The notes: generated by a model not told the origin, from the letters alone. Positions 16,700 through 26,136 are shown, counted from the stretch's first letter. The stretch is 64,000 nt of DNA from Paludibacteraceae bacterium (GCA_905233375.1 CAJOEJ010000010.1:56830-120829); one strand, 5' to 3'. A program made the numbers and translations.

Positions 16700-18505
16700 A
16701 TGAAAACGTTACATAAAATACGTTGTACTTTGTACATTGTCACTTTGTCCTTTGTCATGGCTTCCTGCAACATGGACGAGCAGGTGTATGACCGGCTGGA
16801 CGCTACCGTGTACTATCAGAACGAAGCGTCGGTCAAAGGAGCCGTGGCGGCTATCTACGGCAATGCCGCGATGAGTTATCTCGAGTATTTCTGGTACCTC
16901 CAGGAGTTCTCCGCCGACCAGGTCGCATGGCGCGTATGGAACGGCGGACTGTGGGGATACGACGAAGGGGAGAAAACGGTCATCTCCACCCATACCTGGA
17001 CCGCCGACTCCAAGATCATACGCTCCACCTGGGAGACGGCGTGGAGTACCATCGGGCTCTGTAATACGCTCATCAGCGACCTTAAGAAACTGAATGCCAA
17101 AGACCTCGACATGACTGACGACAAGATGCAGTCGTATATATCCGAGGTGCGCACGCTCCGCGCATGGGCGTACTACAACTGCTTCGAGTTGTGGGGCGGC
17201 GCCATCCCTCTCTACACCGGCGAGGAGGGAACCGACATACCCGGCTCCGCCGATGCCGATTTCCACACCGGATGCGAGAAAGTATATGACTTTATCTGCT
17301 CCGAGCTCGATGACAGTTATGCCGACCTGCCCAAAGAAGACGGCTCCAACGCCACACGCAACCGCATGAACCAGGCGGTCAACCGGATCATCCGCATGCG
17401 TATGCTGCTCAACTCCGGGGTCTTCACCGGCACGCCGCGTTTCAACGAGTGCGCCACGCTCGCCCAGGAGCTGCTTGACGGCAAGTACGGCACCTACAGC
17501 CTCGCCTCCGACTACCGCGACATCTACCACGTCAACAACACCTCCTGCCCGGAGGTCGTCATGGCGTTCGCGATGGAGAACGGACAGCTGAATGCCGGAT
17601 GGATGCGCGATATGCCTTTCCTCGCATACACCTATGCCGACTATTTCGATTTTAGCAGCACCCAGAGCGCATGGAACTGCTGCTGTCTCGCGCCCTCCTA
17701 TGACAACTCCGGTACCGTCAATGCCGCACTCGGCTACTCCGAGAACCCTGTCTGCTTCCTTGACCCGCCTTATAACGACCGCCTCGGCGCTGTCTATGAG
17801 CGCTTTAATGACAAGGATATACGCAAAGGCAACTACACCTGGGAGAACGGCAACTACACCGGTATCTTCCTCCGCGGGCTCCAGCGTGCCAAATGGGGAA
17901 CGGGAGACATCCTCAAAGCCGACGCCGACCGCGACGGTATGGATCTCTATTACACCGACCAGGTCGGGCAGTTTGAAGGCGCCACCACCATCGGACGCGC
18001 ACTCGAACCCGTTATGTCACCCCGATGGGGACAGACTAACTCCGGCGTACGCCTCGTCCGCTACCCCATCTATCCGGAGAGCGAAGGAAAAGACTTCCAG
18101 GACATAGACGATGTCGAGTTCCGCTGGGCGGAGGTGTACTACACCCTCGCCGAATGCAAACTGCGCGCCGGCGATGCAACGGGTGCGGAGAACCTCGTGC
18201 TCGAGGTGCGCAAACGCTATTTCACCAACGCCGCAGACGCCTCCAAGTACGGACGTATTGCCACCGTGGACGAGACATGGATGCTCGACCAGTGGGGGCA
18301 GGAGTTCCTCTGCGAGGGACGCAGAAGACGTACCGACCTCAGACGCTTCGACAAGTTCACCCAGGGTCAATGGTGGTTCTTCGGACGTGCCACCGACGAC
18401 GGTGTCGCCTACCCCGCCAAACGTGACCGCAAGTACGAGTGGTACCCGCTGCCCGCGTCTGCGCTCAGCGTCAACCCCGGACTCAAACAAAACCCCAACT
18501 ACTAA
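16700..18505 (+). CDS. susD: SusD/RagB surface starch-binding lipoprotein
   Basis: A 601-residue lipoprotein (lipobox FVMASC, Cys23) with SusD features: N-terminal helices, the LRAWAYYNCFELWGGAIPLY TPR block, and the C-terminal EWYPLPASALSVNPGLKQNP end that is typical of the family. SusD caps SusC at the cell surface and binds the glycan. The signal peptide (IRCTLYIVTLSFVMAS) is encoded by a five-unit heptamer array at 16724-16758, so its leader appears to have been rewritten by this repeat while staying functional. It is co-transcribed with susC and the downstream CBM26 protein. Confidence 0.95.
   Translation: MKTLHKIRCTLYIVTLSFVMASCNMDEQVYDRLDATVYYQNEASVKGAVAAIYGNAAMSYLEYFWYLQEFSADQVAWRVWNGGLWGYDEGEKTVISTHTWTADSKIIRSTWETAWSTIGLCNTLISDLKKLNAKDLDMTDDKMQSYISEVRTLRAWAYYNCFELWGGAIPLYTGEEGTDIPGSADADFHTGCEKVYDFICSELDDSYADLPKEDGSNATRNRMNQAVNRIIRMRMLLNSGVFTGTPRFNECATLAQELLDGKYGTYSLASDYRDIYHVNNTSCPEVVMAFAMENGQLNAGWMRDMPFLAYTYADYFDFSSTQSAWNCCCLAPSYDNSGTVNAALGYSENPVCFLDPPYNDRLGAVYERFNDKDIRKGNYTWENGNYTGIFLRGLQRAKWGTGDILKADADRDGMDLYYTDQVGQFEGATTIGRALEPVMSPRWGQTNSGVRLVRYPIYPESEGKDFQDIDDVEFRWAEVYYTLAECKLRAGDATGAENLVLEVRKRYFTNAADASKYGRIATVDETWMLDQWGQEFLCEGRRRRTDLRRFDKFTQGQWWFFGRATDDGVAYPAKRDRKYEWYPLPASALSVNPGLKQNPNY
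16724..16758. repeat. Five-heptamer array encoding the SusD signal peptide
   Basis: Units TGTACTT, TGTACAT, TGTCACT, TTGTCCT, TTGTCAT (35 bp). The same array type, in the opposite orientation, is at 36424 and 37857. Confidence 0.85.
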
Positions 18506-18517
18506 TGCAGACCTGTT

Positions 18518-20032
18518 ATGAAAAAGTATAATGATATATTCCGGATTGTGGCAGCGCTCTTGACGCTGACCCTCCTCGCGGGGTGCAACAGCGAACCCGT
18601 GACATACGACCACGAGCTGCCGCAGTTCGACACGCGCGACAACGCCGTCCTCATCGAACTCATCGCTCCCTCCGGCACCTCCGTCGATGACGAGATCTAT
18701 ATCTTCGGCGCCTTCAACGGCGAGAACGAGAAGACCGTCACCGACAAGCTCGAATGGAAAATGGAGAAAGCGCAGTACTCCGACAAGAAATGGGGTATCT
18801 ATCTCTTCCCCGACCGGTTCGTTAGTGGCAAGACACTCGCCGACGGATTCTCTTTCGTCAGCGTCAAAGCCGGAGGCGAACGGGACATACAGGGTCAGCC
18901 CGTCACTCATACCCTCGACGCCTCCGTCGGGACACGCTATAACGTGTGGGCGGAACGGTGGGCTGCTTATTTCAGCGGGGAGGGGCAGACGGTCACCCAT
19001 GACGGCTTCGTCATCTACGTCCTCGACGAGAGCCCCTTCGCGAGCCTCACGCTCTATATGTACGGCGATGTCAACGACCTCAACGGCACCTGGCCCGGCA
19101 TGAAACCCACCGGACTGGAGAATATCAACGGCGTCGAATACACCTATTTCGACATGGGCTCCGATAACAACGGGCTCACCGAGACCCTCATCTTCTCCGA
19201 CAACGGAGCCACACAACTCGGCGACTACGGACCCGTCACCTTCGCCGGAGACAACATCTTCCTCCATATCAGCGAAGAAGGCTCTATCGACAAGATAGAC
19301 CCCACCGGTACGGTCGGACACGACGGACCCGTCGCCTATGTCCTCGACGGCAAGAACTGGGGATTCAACACCACGCTCTACATGTGGGGCGATGTGAACA
19401 ACCTCAACGGCGCCTGGCCCGGTATGAGCGTAGGAGGAACGGCGACCTTCGGGCAATACACCTACCTGTACTTCGACCTCGGAGCGGCGAACGTCGGACT
19501 CAACGAATCGCTCATCTTCAGTAACAACGGTGCCACCCAGCTCGGCGACTACCCCGGCAACGATCAGATGATGACCATCAGCGAAGATATATTCTTCTAC
19601 ATCGGTCCCGACGGCGTACAGCGCATCGAAGACCCCGAGAACCCCGGTGATCTCGAGTGGTTCAACCCCGTCGCAACACCCAAAGAGGAAGCGCTTATCG
19701 ACCTCTATTTCTACAACGGTACCGACACCCTCGTCATCTCCAACCTCTATGCATGGGGCACCTCCGAAATCTTCGGCGCATGGCCCGGCAAAGCCTTCAG
19801 CGACATGGATACCACCGACCTGCTCGGACTCACCCTCCTGCACACGACCGTCAACGCCTTCGTCGGAGATGCATACCACCTCATTGTCAACGGCAAAGAC
19901 ACCGTCGGAAATGACCTGCAGCTCAAGGACTACGACCTCGACGTGGACCAGACCGCATTGCAGCAATACCTCAAGATAACGGACGCGGGCGTCGCACCGC
20001 TGCAGATATCCGCACTCAGCCGCCAACATTAA
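18518..20032 (+). CDS. SusE/F-like surface protein with three CBM26 starch-binding repeats
   Basis: A 504-residue lipoprotein (LLAGCNSE, Cys23). After an N-terminal Ig-like SusE-type domain come three starch-binding modules marked by LYMYGDVNDLNGTWPGM, LYMWGDVNNLNGAWPGM and LYAWGTSEIFGAWPGKA (near residues 190, 290 and 410). The Trp and Tyr residues of this WPG motif stack on glucose in CBM26 modules. The position after susD is that of susE/susF in Bacteroides, whose products hold starch on the cell surface without cutting it. The domain make-up (CBM26) differs from classic SusE/SusF (CBM-SusE/F), so I treat it as a functional replacement. Confidence 0.85.
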   Translation: MKKYNDIFRIVAALLTLTLLAGCNSEPVTYDHELPQFDTRDNAVLIELIAPSGTSVDDEIYIFGAFNGENEKTVTDKLEWKMEKAQYSDKKWGIYLFPDRFVSGKTLADGFSFVSVKAGGERDIQGQPVTHTLDASVGTRYNVWAERWAAYFSGEGQTVTHDGFVIYVLDESPFASLTLYMYGDVNDLNGTWPGMKPTGLENINGVEYTYFDMGSDNNGLTETLIFSDNGATQLGDYGPVTFAGDNIFLHISEEGSIDKIDPTGTVGHDGPVAYVLDGKNWGFNTTLYMWGDVNNLNGAWPGMSVGGTATFGQYTYLYFDLGAANVGLNESLIFSNNGATQLGDYPGNDQMMTISEDIFFYIGPDGVQRIEDPENPGDLEWFNPVATPKEEALIDLYFYNGTDTLVISNLYAWGTSEIFGAWPGKAFSDMDTTDLLGLTLLHTTVNAFVGDAYHLIVNGKDTVGNDLQLKDYDLDVDQTALQQYLKITDAGVAPLQISALSRQH

Positions 20033-20075
20033 TGTGTAACACCCGCCCGACGGGTAACAAACGATTTTGAATTCT

Positions 20076-21422
20076 ATGAAACGATACACCTGTACTCTCC
20101 GGAACGTGGCTGCCTTCGTCACCACGCTGACGCTCCTGTTCACCTCCTGCGGGAGAGCTCCGGAACCCATCATCACCACCGATGAGGACGCCCAGCAGGC
20201 ACGCCCCGCTCCCACGACCGTCATCTACGAGTGCAACGAACGGCTCTTCGCGGAGACGGACGCTTTCAAAGCCATCGAAGCCTATATACCCGAATTGGAA
20301 CGCATGGGGGTGAACGTCCTCTGGCTCATGCCCGTACACCCGCGGGGTGCCGACGACAAAGCCATCGGTTCGCCTTACTGCGTCAAGGACTACCGTGCCG
20401 TCGATCCCGCTTTCGGTACGATAGACGACCTCAAGCACCTCGTCACCACCGCCCACGACCACGGAATGCAGGTGATCCTCGACTGGATTGCCAACCATAC
20501 CTCATGGGACAACGCCTGGGTCACCCGCCACCCCGACTGGTATCAGGGACCGGCGACTGCCGACGAACAGGGATGGAAAGATGTCACTTTCCTCAACTAC
20601 TCCAACCAGGCGGTACGCGACACCATGCAGGACTGCATGCTCTACTGGGTGCGCGAAGCGGATATTGACGGCTTCCGATGCGACTACGCCGGCGGAGCAC
20701 CGCTCGACTTCTGGTCGTCCGTCAACAACGCCGTCCTTGAACTCAAACCCGACGCCGTTCTGCTCGCCGAGACATCCGACGCACGTCATTTCGACGCCGG
20801 ATTCCAACTGCTCTACAGCTGGAATTTCCTCTATGCCGTCGAGGACCTCTACGCCGGAGCCGGAACGTGGAGCGCACTCATCTCCGCCCACCGCGCCGAG
20901 TACAACACCACGCCAGACGGGAAAGAGAGACTCCGCTATATAACCACCCACGACGAGTCAGCAGAAAAAGCACCCGCATCCTCCTACCGCGATGCCGCAG
21001 GCGAGCTGTCCGCTTTCTGCCTCACCGCCTTCATGGGTGGCGTGCCGATGATCTATTCGTCGCAGGAATTGGGCAACACCAACACGCTCAGTTTCTTCGA
21101 ATACCACCTCATGGACTTCACCTCGCCCAACAGCACGCGCAATGCCATCGCCGACATACTGCGCGTGTGGAAAGAGACGGCGGATCTGCGAGCAGGGGAA
21201 AAGACATTCGGTTCGCTCGCCGCGCGGGTGCCCTATATCGAGTACAACCGCGAGGGACAACAGCTCCTCGTCATCTGCAACGCATCCAACTCCGAGCAGC
21301 AGGTCAAGATGCCTATGCGCTACGAAGGACTACAGATGAACGACCGCCTCAGCGGAAAGACCCTCGTCCCGCCATCCGTCTTCACCCTCGCACCAAGAGA
21401 ATATCGTATTTATACACGATAG
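20076..21422 (+). CDS. GH13 alpha-amylase-type lipoprotein
   Basis: The start is placed at ATG 20076, giving MKRYTCTL and lipobox LLFTSCGR (Cys25); a TTG nine bases upstream is possible. The 448-residue enzyme has all four GH13 regions: DWIANHTS (137-144), GFRCDYAGG with nucleophile Asp203, LLAETSD with acid/base Glu232, and ITTHDE with the His-Asp pair 292-293. There is no carbohydrate-binding module, so it is a plain catalytic unit. In the Sus system this would be SusG (surface amylase) or SusA (periplasmic neopullulanase). The lipobox favours the surface role, but subfamily and linkage cannot be read with certainty. Confidence 0.9.
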   Translation: MKRYTCTLRNVAAFVTTLTLLFTSCGRAPEPIITTDEDAQQARPAPTTVIYECNERLFAETDAFKAIEAYIPELERMGVNVLWLMPVHPRGADDKAIGSPYCVKDYRAVDPAFGTIDDLKHLVTTAHDHGMQVILDWIANHTSWDNAWVTRHPDWYQGPATADEQGWKDVTFLNYSNQAVRDTMQDCMLYWVREADIDGFRCDYAGGAPLDFWSSVNNAVLELKPDAVLLAETSDARHFDAGFQLLYSWNFLYAVEDLYAGAGTWSALISAHRAEYNTTPDGKERLRYITTHDESAEKAPASSYRDAAGELSAFCLTAFMGGVPMIYSSQELGNTNTLSFFEYHLMDFTSPNSTRNAIADILRVWKETADLRAGEKTFGSLAARVPYIEYNREGQQLLVICNASNSEQQVKMPMRYEGLQMNDRLSGKTLVPPSVFTLAPREYRIYTR

Positions 21423-21456
21423 TTAACATTATTAACCCATTAAATTTTTTATTATT

Positions 21457-22263
21457 ATGAAAAAGATGTATGCTTTTTTGGTAGTTTTGGCGACAGCCAT
21501 GACTATGAACCTCAATGCCCGGACTATCTATCTGAACCCCAACATCTGGGACATTGACAACCCGGTTTATGCAGTACACGTATGGAACACCGGTGACGAA
21601 GACGCCGGGGATGCGTGGTTCGAGCCCGTAGCCGGCGCAGAAGGAATCTTCTCTGCCGAGATTCGCGACGACGCCACCAATGCCATTTTCCTCCGCAAGA
21701 ACCCCAACGATGAAGAAGTGATGACCAACATCTGGGGCGGCTGGTGGAACCGTGCCTATTCGGCTATCCCTTCCGACAAGGACTTGTTCACCGTCACGGC
21801 TTGGGAAGGCGGAGAAGGTGAGAACCCCTGCATCGGTACGTGGAGCAACTACGGCGCAGCACCCGTGTACAACACCTATCACATCTATGTCACCAACCAG
21901 ACCGGCTGGGAGCAGTTCTACCTCTATGCATGGGGTGACAGCGAAGCGTTCGGCGGATGGCCCGGCGCACAGGGAACGGAGTTCGAGTTCCAGGCGAATG
22001 AGAACGGTCCTGTTGCACTCCACCTCATCTTCCATAACAACGTGGGTGAAGGTATGGAAGGAGACGCAAGACAACTCTTTGACATCACCGAGGCACGTGA
22101 TTACAACCTCGTTGTAACGGCTACCGGTGTTTCCGAGAACGCTTCGGCGATCACCCTCACCGAGACCAAAGACAACCGTGCCGTTAAGCACATTGTAAAC
22201 GGTCAGCTGGTCATCGTACGCGAGGGCAAGACCTTCAACGCACTCGGTACCGAAATCAAATAA
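21457..22263 (+). CDS. Secreted CBM26 starch-binding protein without catalytic domain
   Basis: A 268-residue protein with a cleavable signal peptide (MKKMYAFLVVLATAMTMNLNA). It has a first beta domain (about 22-125, YLNPNIWDIDNPVYAVHVW), a CBM26 module (about 135-230, LYAWGDSEAFGGWPGA and LHLIFHNNVGE) and a short tail VNGQLVIVREGKTFNALG ending in K. The tail matches those of two other secreted proteins here and may be a sorting signal. The CBM is nearly the same as the two in the next gene, down to long shared DNA stretches, so it arose by recent duplication. It is probably a surface or released starch-binding protein. Confidence 0.8.
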   Translation: MKKMYAFLVVLATAMTMNLNARTIYLNPNIWDIDNPVYAVHVWNTGDEDAGDAWFEPVAGAEGIFSAEIRDDATNAIFLRKNPNDEEVMTNIWGGWWNRAYSAIPSDKDLFTVTAWEGGEGENPCIGTWSNYGAAPVYNTYHIYVTNQTGWEQFYLYAWGDSEAFGGWPGAQGTEFEFQANENGPVALHLIFHNNVGEGMEGDARQLFDITEARDYNLVVTATGVSENASAITLTETKDNRAVKHIVNGQLVIVREGKTFNALGTEIK

Positions 22264-22298
22264 GAGTCACACACACGGCGTAATGCCGGCTAATCAGT

Positions 22299-24515
22299 AT
22301 GAATATGAAACGCATCGCTGCCTTTACCGTCTTTCTGTTCCTGAACCTGACCGCTTGGGCGGAGACCTATACCCTGTATGTGTCCGACCAGACCGGTTGG
22401 AGTGTGTTCGATCTGTATGCCTGGGGGGATAGCGAAGCGTTTGGCGCTTGGCCCGGTGCCACCTCCGCGCCCGTCGTGACGCGGGGGGGTATCCGGTTCA
22501 AGACATACACCTATACCGCCAACGGCAGCTCCATGCAGCTGCATCTAATCTTCCATAACAACGTCGGCGAAGACCTGCCTGGAGACGAACGGCAGCTCTT
22601 CACCCTCACCGAACCGGGTGACTGTTACCTCAAGGTGACCAGCACCTCCGTCAGCCGGATAACGCCTCCGGACGACCAGCAGGATCCCGGTGAGACGCAA
22701 AGCGGCGAATGGACCATTGACAACTCCACCGCCATCTCCGATGACAACCGCGTCATCTACGAGCTGAACCTGTATGACTTCACCTCCGCCGGAACGCTCG
22801 CTGCCGCACAGGCACGCCTGACACAGCTGCGCAAACTGGGTATTGACATCATCTGGCTCATGCCCGTTTTCCCGCGCAGCGTACAAGGGAAGATCGGCAC
22901 GCTCGGCAGTCCTTATGCCCCGAAGGACTACACCTCCGTCAACCCCGCACACGGTTCGGTAGCCGACCTGCAGGCGTTCGTCAACGCCGCACACGACCTC
23001 GGTATGTCCGTCTGGCTCGACTGGGTGCCTAACCATACAGGACTCGATCACACATGGGTCAGCGCCCATCCAGACTACTACGTATGGGAGAACGGATCCA
23101 TCAAGCACCCCAACGACTACGGCGATGTCTATCAGCTCAATTACTCCTCCACCGCGATGAAGAACGCCATGATAGACGCCATGCGCTATTGGGTCAATAC
23201 CGCCGACATAGACGGTTTCCGCTGCGACTACGCTTCCTCGCCCGCCATCGGCTCCGGCTTCTGGACACAAGCCACCGCCGCACTGCAGAACAATGACCGC
23301 AACAAACGCGTCGAGATGCTCGCCGAAGCCGATTTCACCGATTGGAACGCCTCGTCGCTGCTCAACGCCGGATTCGACTACGACTACGCATGGGGATACG
23401 CCGACGCACTCAAATCGGTCGGAAACGGTACATCCGCCACCAACGCGCGGAATGCCGCACAAAACCTGCTGACCCAAATCAACAGCTCCTATAACCATAT
23501 GAGCCGGATGACCTATATCACCAATCACGACGATATAGGAGATAACTTCAGCCATAACTACCTCTCCGTCCTCGGCAGCAACGTCGCGCCGATGACCGTC
23601 ATGTATTTCACCTTCTTCGGGATGCCCCTCCTCTATAACGGACAGGAGATAGGGCAGACTGCCATCCTGAACTATTTCGAACGGAACACCATCAACTGGA
23701 ACGCCGTCAACACCCGGATACACAATACCATCCGGACACTCGTCGCACTCAAGCATACCCAGCCCGCACTCGCTGACGGACCCGCCGGACGCAGAGCCTC
23801 CACACGGCTCATCAATACCGGCAACAGCAGCGTCATCGCCTACGAGAAGACCAAGGGCGATAACGTCGTGCTCGTTGTCATCAGCCTCAGCGACCAACCC
23901 GTATCCGTCACCCTGCCCAACGTCACCGCGGGCGCCTACACACGCGTCCTCGACAGCCAGACCATCACCTCCGGCTTTGCCGCCACACCCGTCACACTCA
24001 CCGCCTCACCGACGATCTCCCTGCCAGCCAAGGGATACCACGTCTATACGAACGCCGCCGTCTCCGACACACCCGCACAGATAAACCCCACATACCATAT
24101 CTATGTCTCGGACCGGACCGGATGGAGCACGCTCGACCTCTATGAGTGGGGGGAACCCAATGAGATCTTCGGCGGATGGCCCGGCGCCGTCTCCGCACCC
24201 AACGCCACTCTCCACGGCATAACATGGCGCGACTATACCTATACCCTCAGCGAGACGACAACGGCGGTACAGCTCCACCTCATCTTCCATAACAACGTCG
24301 GCGAAGACCTGCCCGGTGACCAGCGCCAGCTCATCACCATCACCGAACCGAGGGACTACTACCTCATCGTCACCTCATCCGGTATCACAGAGTACTCACC
24401 GACCTCCGTCAACAACCAGCCAGCCTGCACCACCCCGCGCAAGTACATCTGCCGCGGGCAACTGTATATCCAATCCAACGGGCATACCTATACCGCCCAA
24501 GGATTCCTGTATTAG
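22299..24515 (+). CDS. Multimodular GH13 amylase: CBM26-GH13-CBM26-tail
   Basis: The 738-residue enzyme has a type I signal peptide (ends near LTAWAE, residue 22). An N-terminal CBM26 (24-118, LYAWGDSEAFGAWPGA) is followed by a GH13 barrel from about 150 with DWVPNHTG (241-248), nucleophile Asp310 in GFRCDYASS, Glu343 in MLAEADF and ITNHDD. A barrel-closing domain, a second CBM26 (about 590-705, LYEWGEPNEIFGGWPGA) and a C-terminal tail GQLYIQSNGHTYTAQG complete it. It lacks a lipobox, so export and attachment probably depend on the tail. It is the last gene of the starch locus, and no strong terminator follows it. Confidence 0.92.
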   Translation: MNMKRIAAFTVFLFLNLTAWAETYTLYVSDQTGWSVFDLYAWGDSEAFGAWPGATSAPVVTRGGIRFKTYTYTANGSSMQLHLIFHNNVGEDLPGDERQLFTLTEPGDCYLKVTSTSVSRITPPDDQQDPGETQSGEWTIDNSTAISDDNRVIYELNLYDFTSAGTLAAAQARLTQLRKLGIDIIWLMPVFPRSVQGKIGTLGSPYAPKDYTSVNPAHGSVADLQAFVNAAHDLGMSVWLDWVPNHTGLDHTWVSAHPDYYVWENGSIKHPNDYGDVYQLNYSSTAMKNAMIDAMRYWVNTADIDGFRCDYASSPAIGSGFWTQATAALQNNDRNKRVEMLAEADFTDWNASSLLNAGFDYDYAWGYADALKSVGNGTSATNARNAAQNLLTQINSSYNHMSRMTYITNHDDIGDNFSHNYLSVLGSNVAPMTVMYFTFFGMPLLYNGQEIGQTAILNYFERNTINWNAVNTRIHNTIRTLVALKHTQPALADGPAGRRASTRLINTGNSSVIAYEKTKGDNVVLVVISLSDQPVSVTLPNVTAGAYTRVLDSQTITSGFAATPVTLTASPTISLPAKGYHVYTNAAVSDTPAQINPTYHIYVSDRTGWSTLDLYEWGEPNEIFGGWPGAVSAPNATLHGITWRDYTYTLSETTTAVQLHLIFHNNVGEDLPGDQRQLITITEPRDYYLIVTSSGITEYSPTSVNNQPACTTPRKYICRGQLYIQSNGHTYTAQGFLY

Positions 24516-24545
24516 CGCGGATTTTTGTAGAAAAATGACTAACCT

Positions 24546-24577
24546 CTTGCATATTTCGCAAAAAAGCTGTACCTTTG
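24546..24577 (+). promoter_or_regulatory. Promoter with ATG almost at the start site
   Basis: CTTG (24546-24549), 20 bp, TACCTTTG (24570-24577). The ATG at 24582 follows the -7 box by only 4 nt, so the mRNA should be leaderless. Confidence 0.8.
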
Positions 24578-24581
24578 CAGC

Positions 24582-25775
24582 ATGAAACACTTGTTGGCAG
24601 ATTATATTTTCTCGGATGCCATGCGTTATGAGGGGCATCAACTGATATACACGCCGGATAATGAGGAACCCATTGAGCTGGGTGGCATGCTGGCGGCAGC
24701 TGTCATGGCGGCACTCATCGTGGATACGGAGGAAGGGGATGCACGGGGTATAGCGCTGGAGACGGACGCCGAACGGGAGGAGTTCTTCGCACGGTACGAA
24801 CGCGAGGTAAGACGCGACGACTGGGGATACCTGAGTGCCGAAGTGCAACAACTGCGGGAGAACTACATCCAGATAGCCGTCAGTCCGATGACGCTCAAAG
24901 ACCTCTGTCTGAATGTACGCCTGTTCGATCTGGCGATGTCGGTGAACGTGGCGTATATGCAGCATCTGGTCTTTGAGACCTATGGCAGACATATATGGGA
25001 AAAATGTACATGGAGTGTCCCCTTTGCTGCATGGCTTTGGGATGCCACGCAGGTAGAGACGCTCCGGCAACGTTTCCTCAAAATCGACTGGACCGATGCC
25101 CCTGTCGTCGATGAACTGGCATCCATATTCAATGACCCATCACAAATCACCAATAACCAATCACCCGTTCCGACTTTTTATTTCGAAGGAGAGAAAGCGG
25201 CTGATATCATGGAGCGGTATCTGCAATGGCTGTCTGACGAATATGTAGCCATGAAGCAGGAACAACCCGGTTCCAAAATCACCTCCGCCGACCGCAAGTA
25301 TATCTTTGAACAGGAGACCGACTGGTCGTTTTTGTCCGATGAAACCGCGCAACTGGACGCGTCCGGGCAAAAAGAATGGAACCGGTGGAAGCAAGAGTGG
25401 ACCAGATTCCTTACTGCCCGACTCCTGCCTCCCAAAGAGATCCGTTTCTGGGCGGACGATGTGCCGGAAAAGGTACAGGAACATCTGCTGTACCATCTCC
25501 AACTCATGGAGCAACATCAAGCCCATTTTTGGGACCTCACTACGGCTGTCTATGCCATGCGCCAACTCGGTTATATCCGCCGCAAATGTGGCGACAAGGA
25601 GATGCGTCTGTGGCTCAGCGAACATCTCCGGCTCAATTATACGGAGCGCAACAACGCCTCCCAGTTCCAGCGCGCCATGAAAGAGCATGGACGATACTCA
25701 CAGGAAGTGAAAGATGAAGTCATGATACTGGAGTCGATGGGTTATTTCCGTTTTCAAGCTCCTTCAGAAGAATAA
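24582..25775 (+). CDS. Conserved protein of unknown function, accessory
   Basis: A 397-residue soluble, acidic protein that I cannot assign. It is mostly alpha-helical, with no signal peptide, membrane helix or recognised catalytic motif. Notable blocks are NVRLFDLAMSVNVAYMQHLV, FWADDVPEKVQEHLLYHLQL and a C-terminal RHMKE-like helix (FQRAMKEHGRYSQEVKDEVM). Residues about 184-195 (NDPSQITNNQSP) come from an in-frame heptamer array. It has its own promoter and is expected to be translated from a leaderless mRNA. It lies at the left edge of the accessory island next to a DUF3987 gene, so a role in a mobile element is possible but unproven. Confidence 0.75.
   Translation: MKHLLADYIFSDAMRYEGHQLIYTPDNEEPIELGGMLAAAVMAALIVDTEEGDARGIALETDAEREEFFARYEREVRRDDWGYLSAEVQQLRENYIQIAVSPMTLKDLCLNVRLFDLAMSVNVAYMQHLVFETYGRHIWEKCTWSVPFAAWLWDATQVETLRQRFLKIDWTDAPVVDELASIFNDPSQITNNQSPVPTFYFEGEKAADIMERYLQWLSDEYVAMKQEQPGSKITSADRKYIFEQETDWSFLSDETAQLDASGQKEWNRWKQEWTRFLTARLLPPKEIRFWADDVPEKVQEHLLYHLQLMEQHQAHFWDLTTAVYAMRQLGYIRRKCGDKEMRLWLSEHLRLNYTERNNASQFQRAMKEHGRYSQEVKDEVMILESMGYFRFQAPSEE
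25131..25165. repeat. Five-heptamer array inside the unknown gene
   Basis: Units AATGACC, CATCACA, AATCACC, AATAACC, AATCACC (35 bp) are translated in frame as NDPSQITNNQSP. Confidence 0.85.
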
Positions 25776-26136
25776 CCCGCACAAAATTCGGAAACATCGT
25801 CACCTTCTTTGGATCTAATAACGCGTCCGGCTGACCTTTCAACTGGGCATTCCATCGTGCGCGTAATTCGGCATACCGGGGATGCGCTTTATCCTTGATA
25901 ATAACACTCGCGCCACGACAAGCCGTCTTCCATTTCTGAGCCTGAGCCTCCTCTGCCCCCCGACGGGGATGACGCTTGTAATCGCGTTTTTCCTTAAAAT
26001 AAAATTCCTGAGGACCGTATTTGATCAAAGTCCCGTCATCTGCTCGGTATTCTTTCAAGCGGGTTACCACTTCCGAGTCTCGTTTCAATTTACCGCGTAG
26101 CCAGTCAAGACCGACGCTTAGTTCTGCTTGTGCCAT
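25720..26136 (-). CDS. Small basic protein of unknown function
   Basis: A 138-residue protein rich in Lys and Arg, starting MAQAELSVGLDWLRGKLKRD and containing YGPQEFYFKEKRDYKRHPRRG and FPNFVRVILLKELENG. I do not recognise a domain. The basic composition suggests nucleic-acid binding, and similar small genes accompany DUF3987 genes in Bacteroides elements as far as I recall. Its 3' end overlaps the convergent unknown gene by 56 bp, which supports both frames being old neighbours. It lies downstream of the DUF3987 gene on the same strand, across a 284-bp gap holding an inverted repeat. Confidence 0.65.
   Translation of the reverse strand: MAQAELSVGLDWLRGKLKRDSEVVTRLKEYRADDGTLIKYGPQEFYFKEKRDYKRHPRRGAEEAQAQKWKTACRGASVIIKDKAHPRYAELRARWNAQLKGQPDALLDPKKVTMFPNFVRVILLKELENGNNPSTPVS

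Noticed and set aside
18017..20224. A 735-residue open frame on the - strand across susD and the CBM26 protein gene
   Set aside because: Val/Glu-rich antisense shadow; it crosses three real genes on the other strand.
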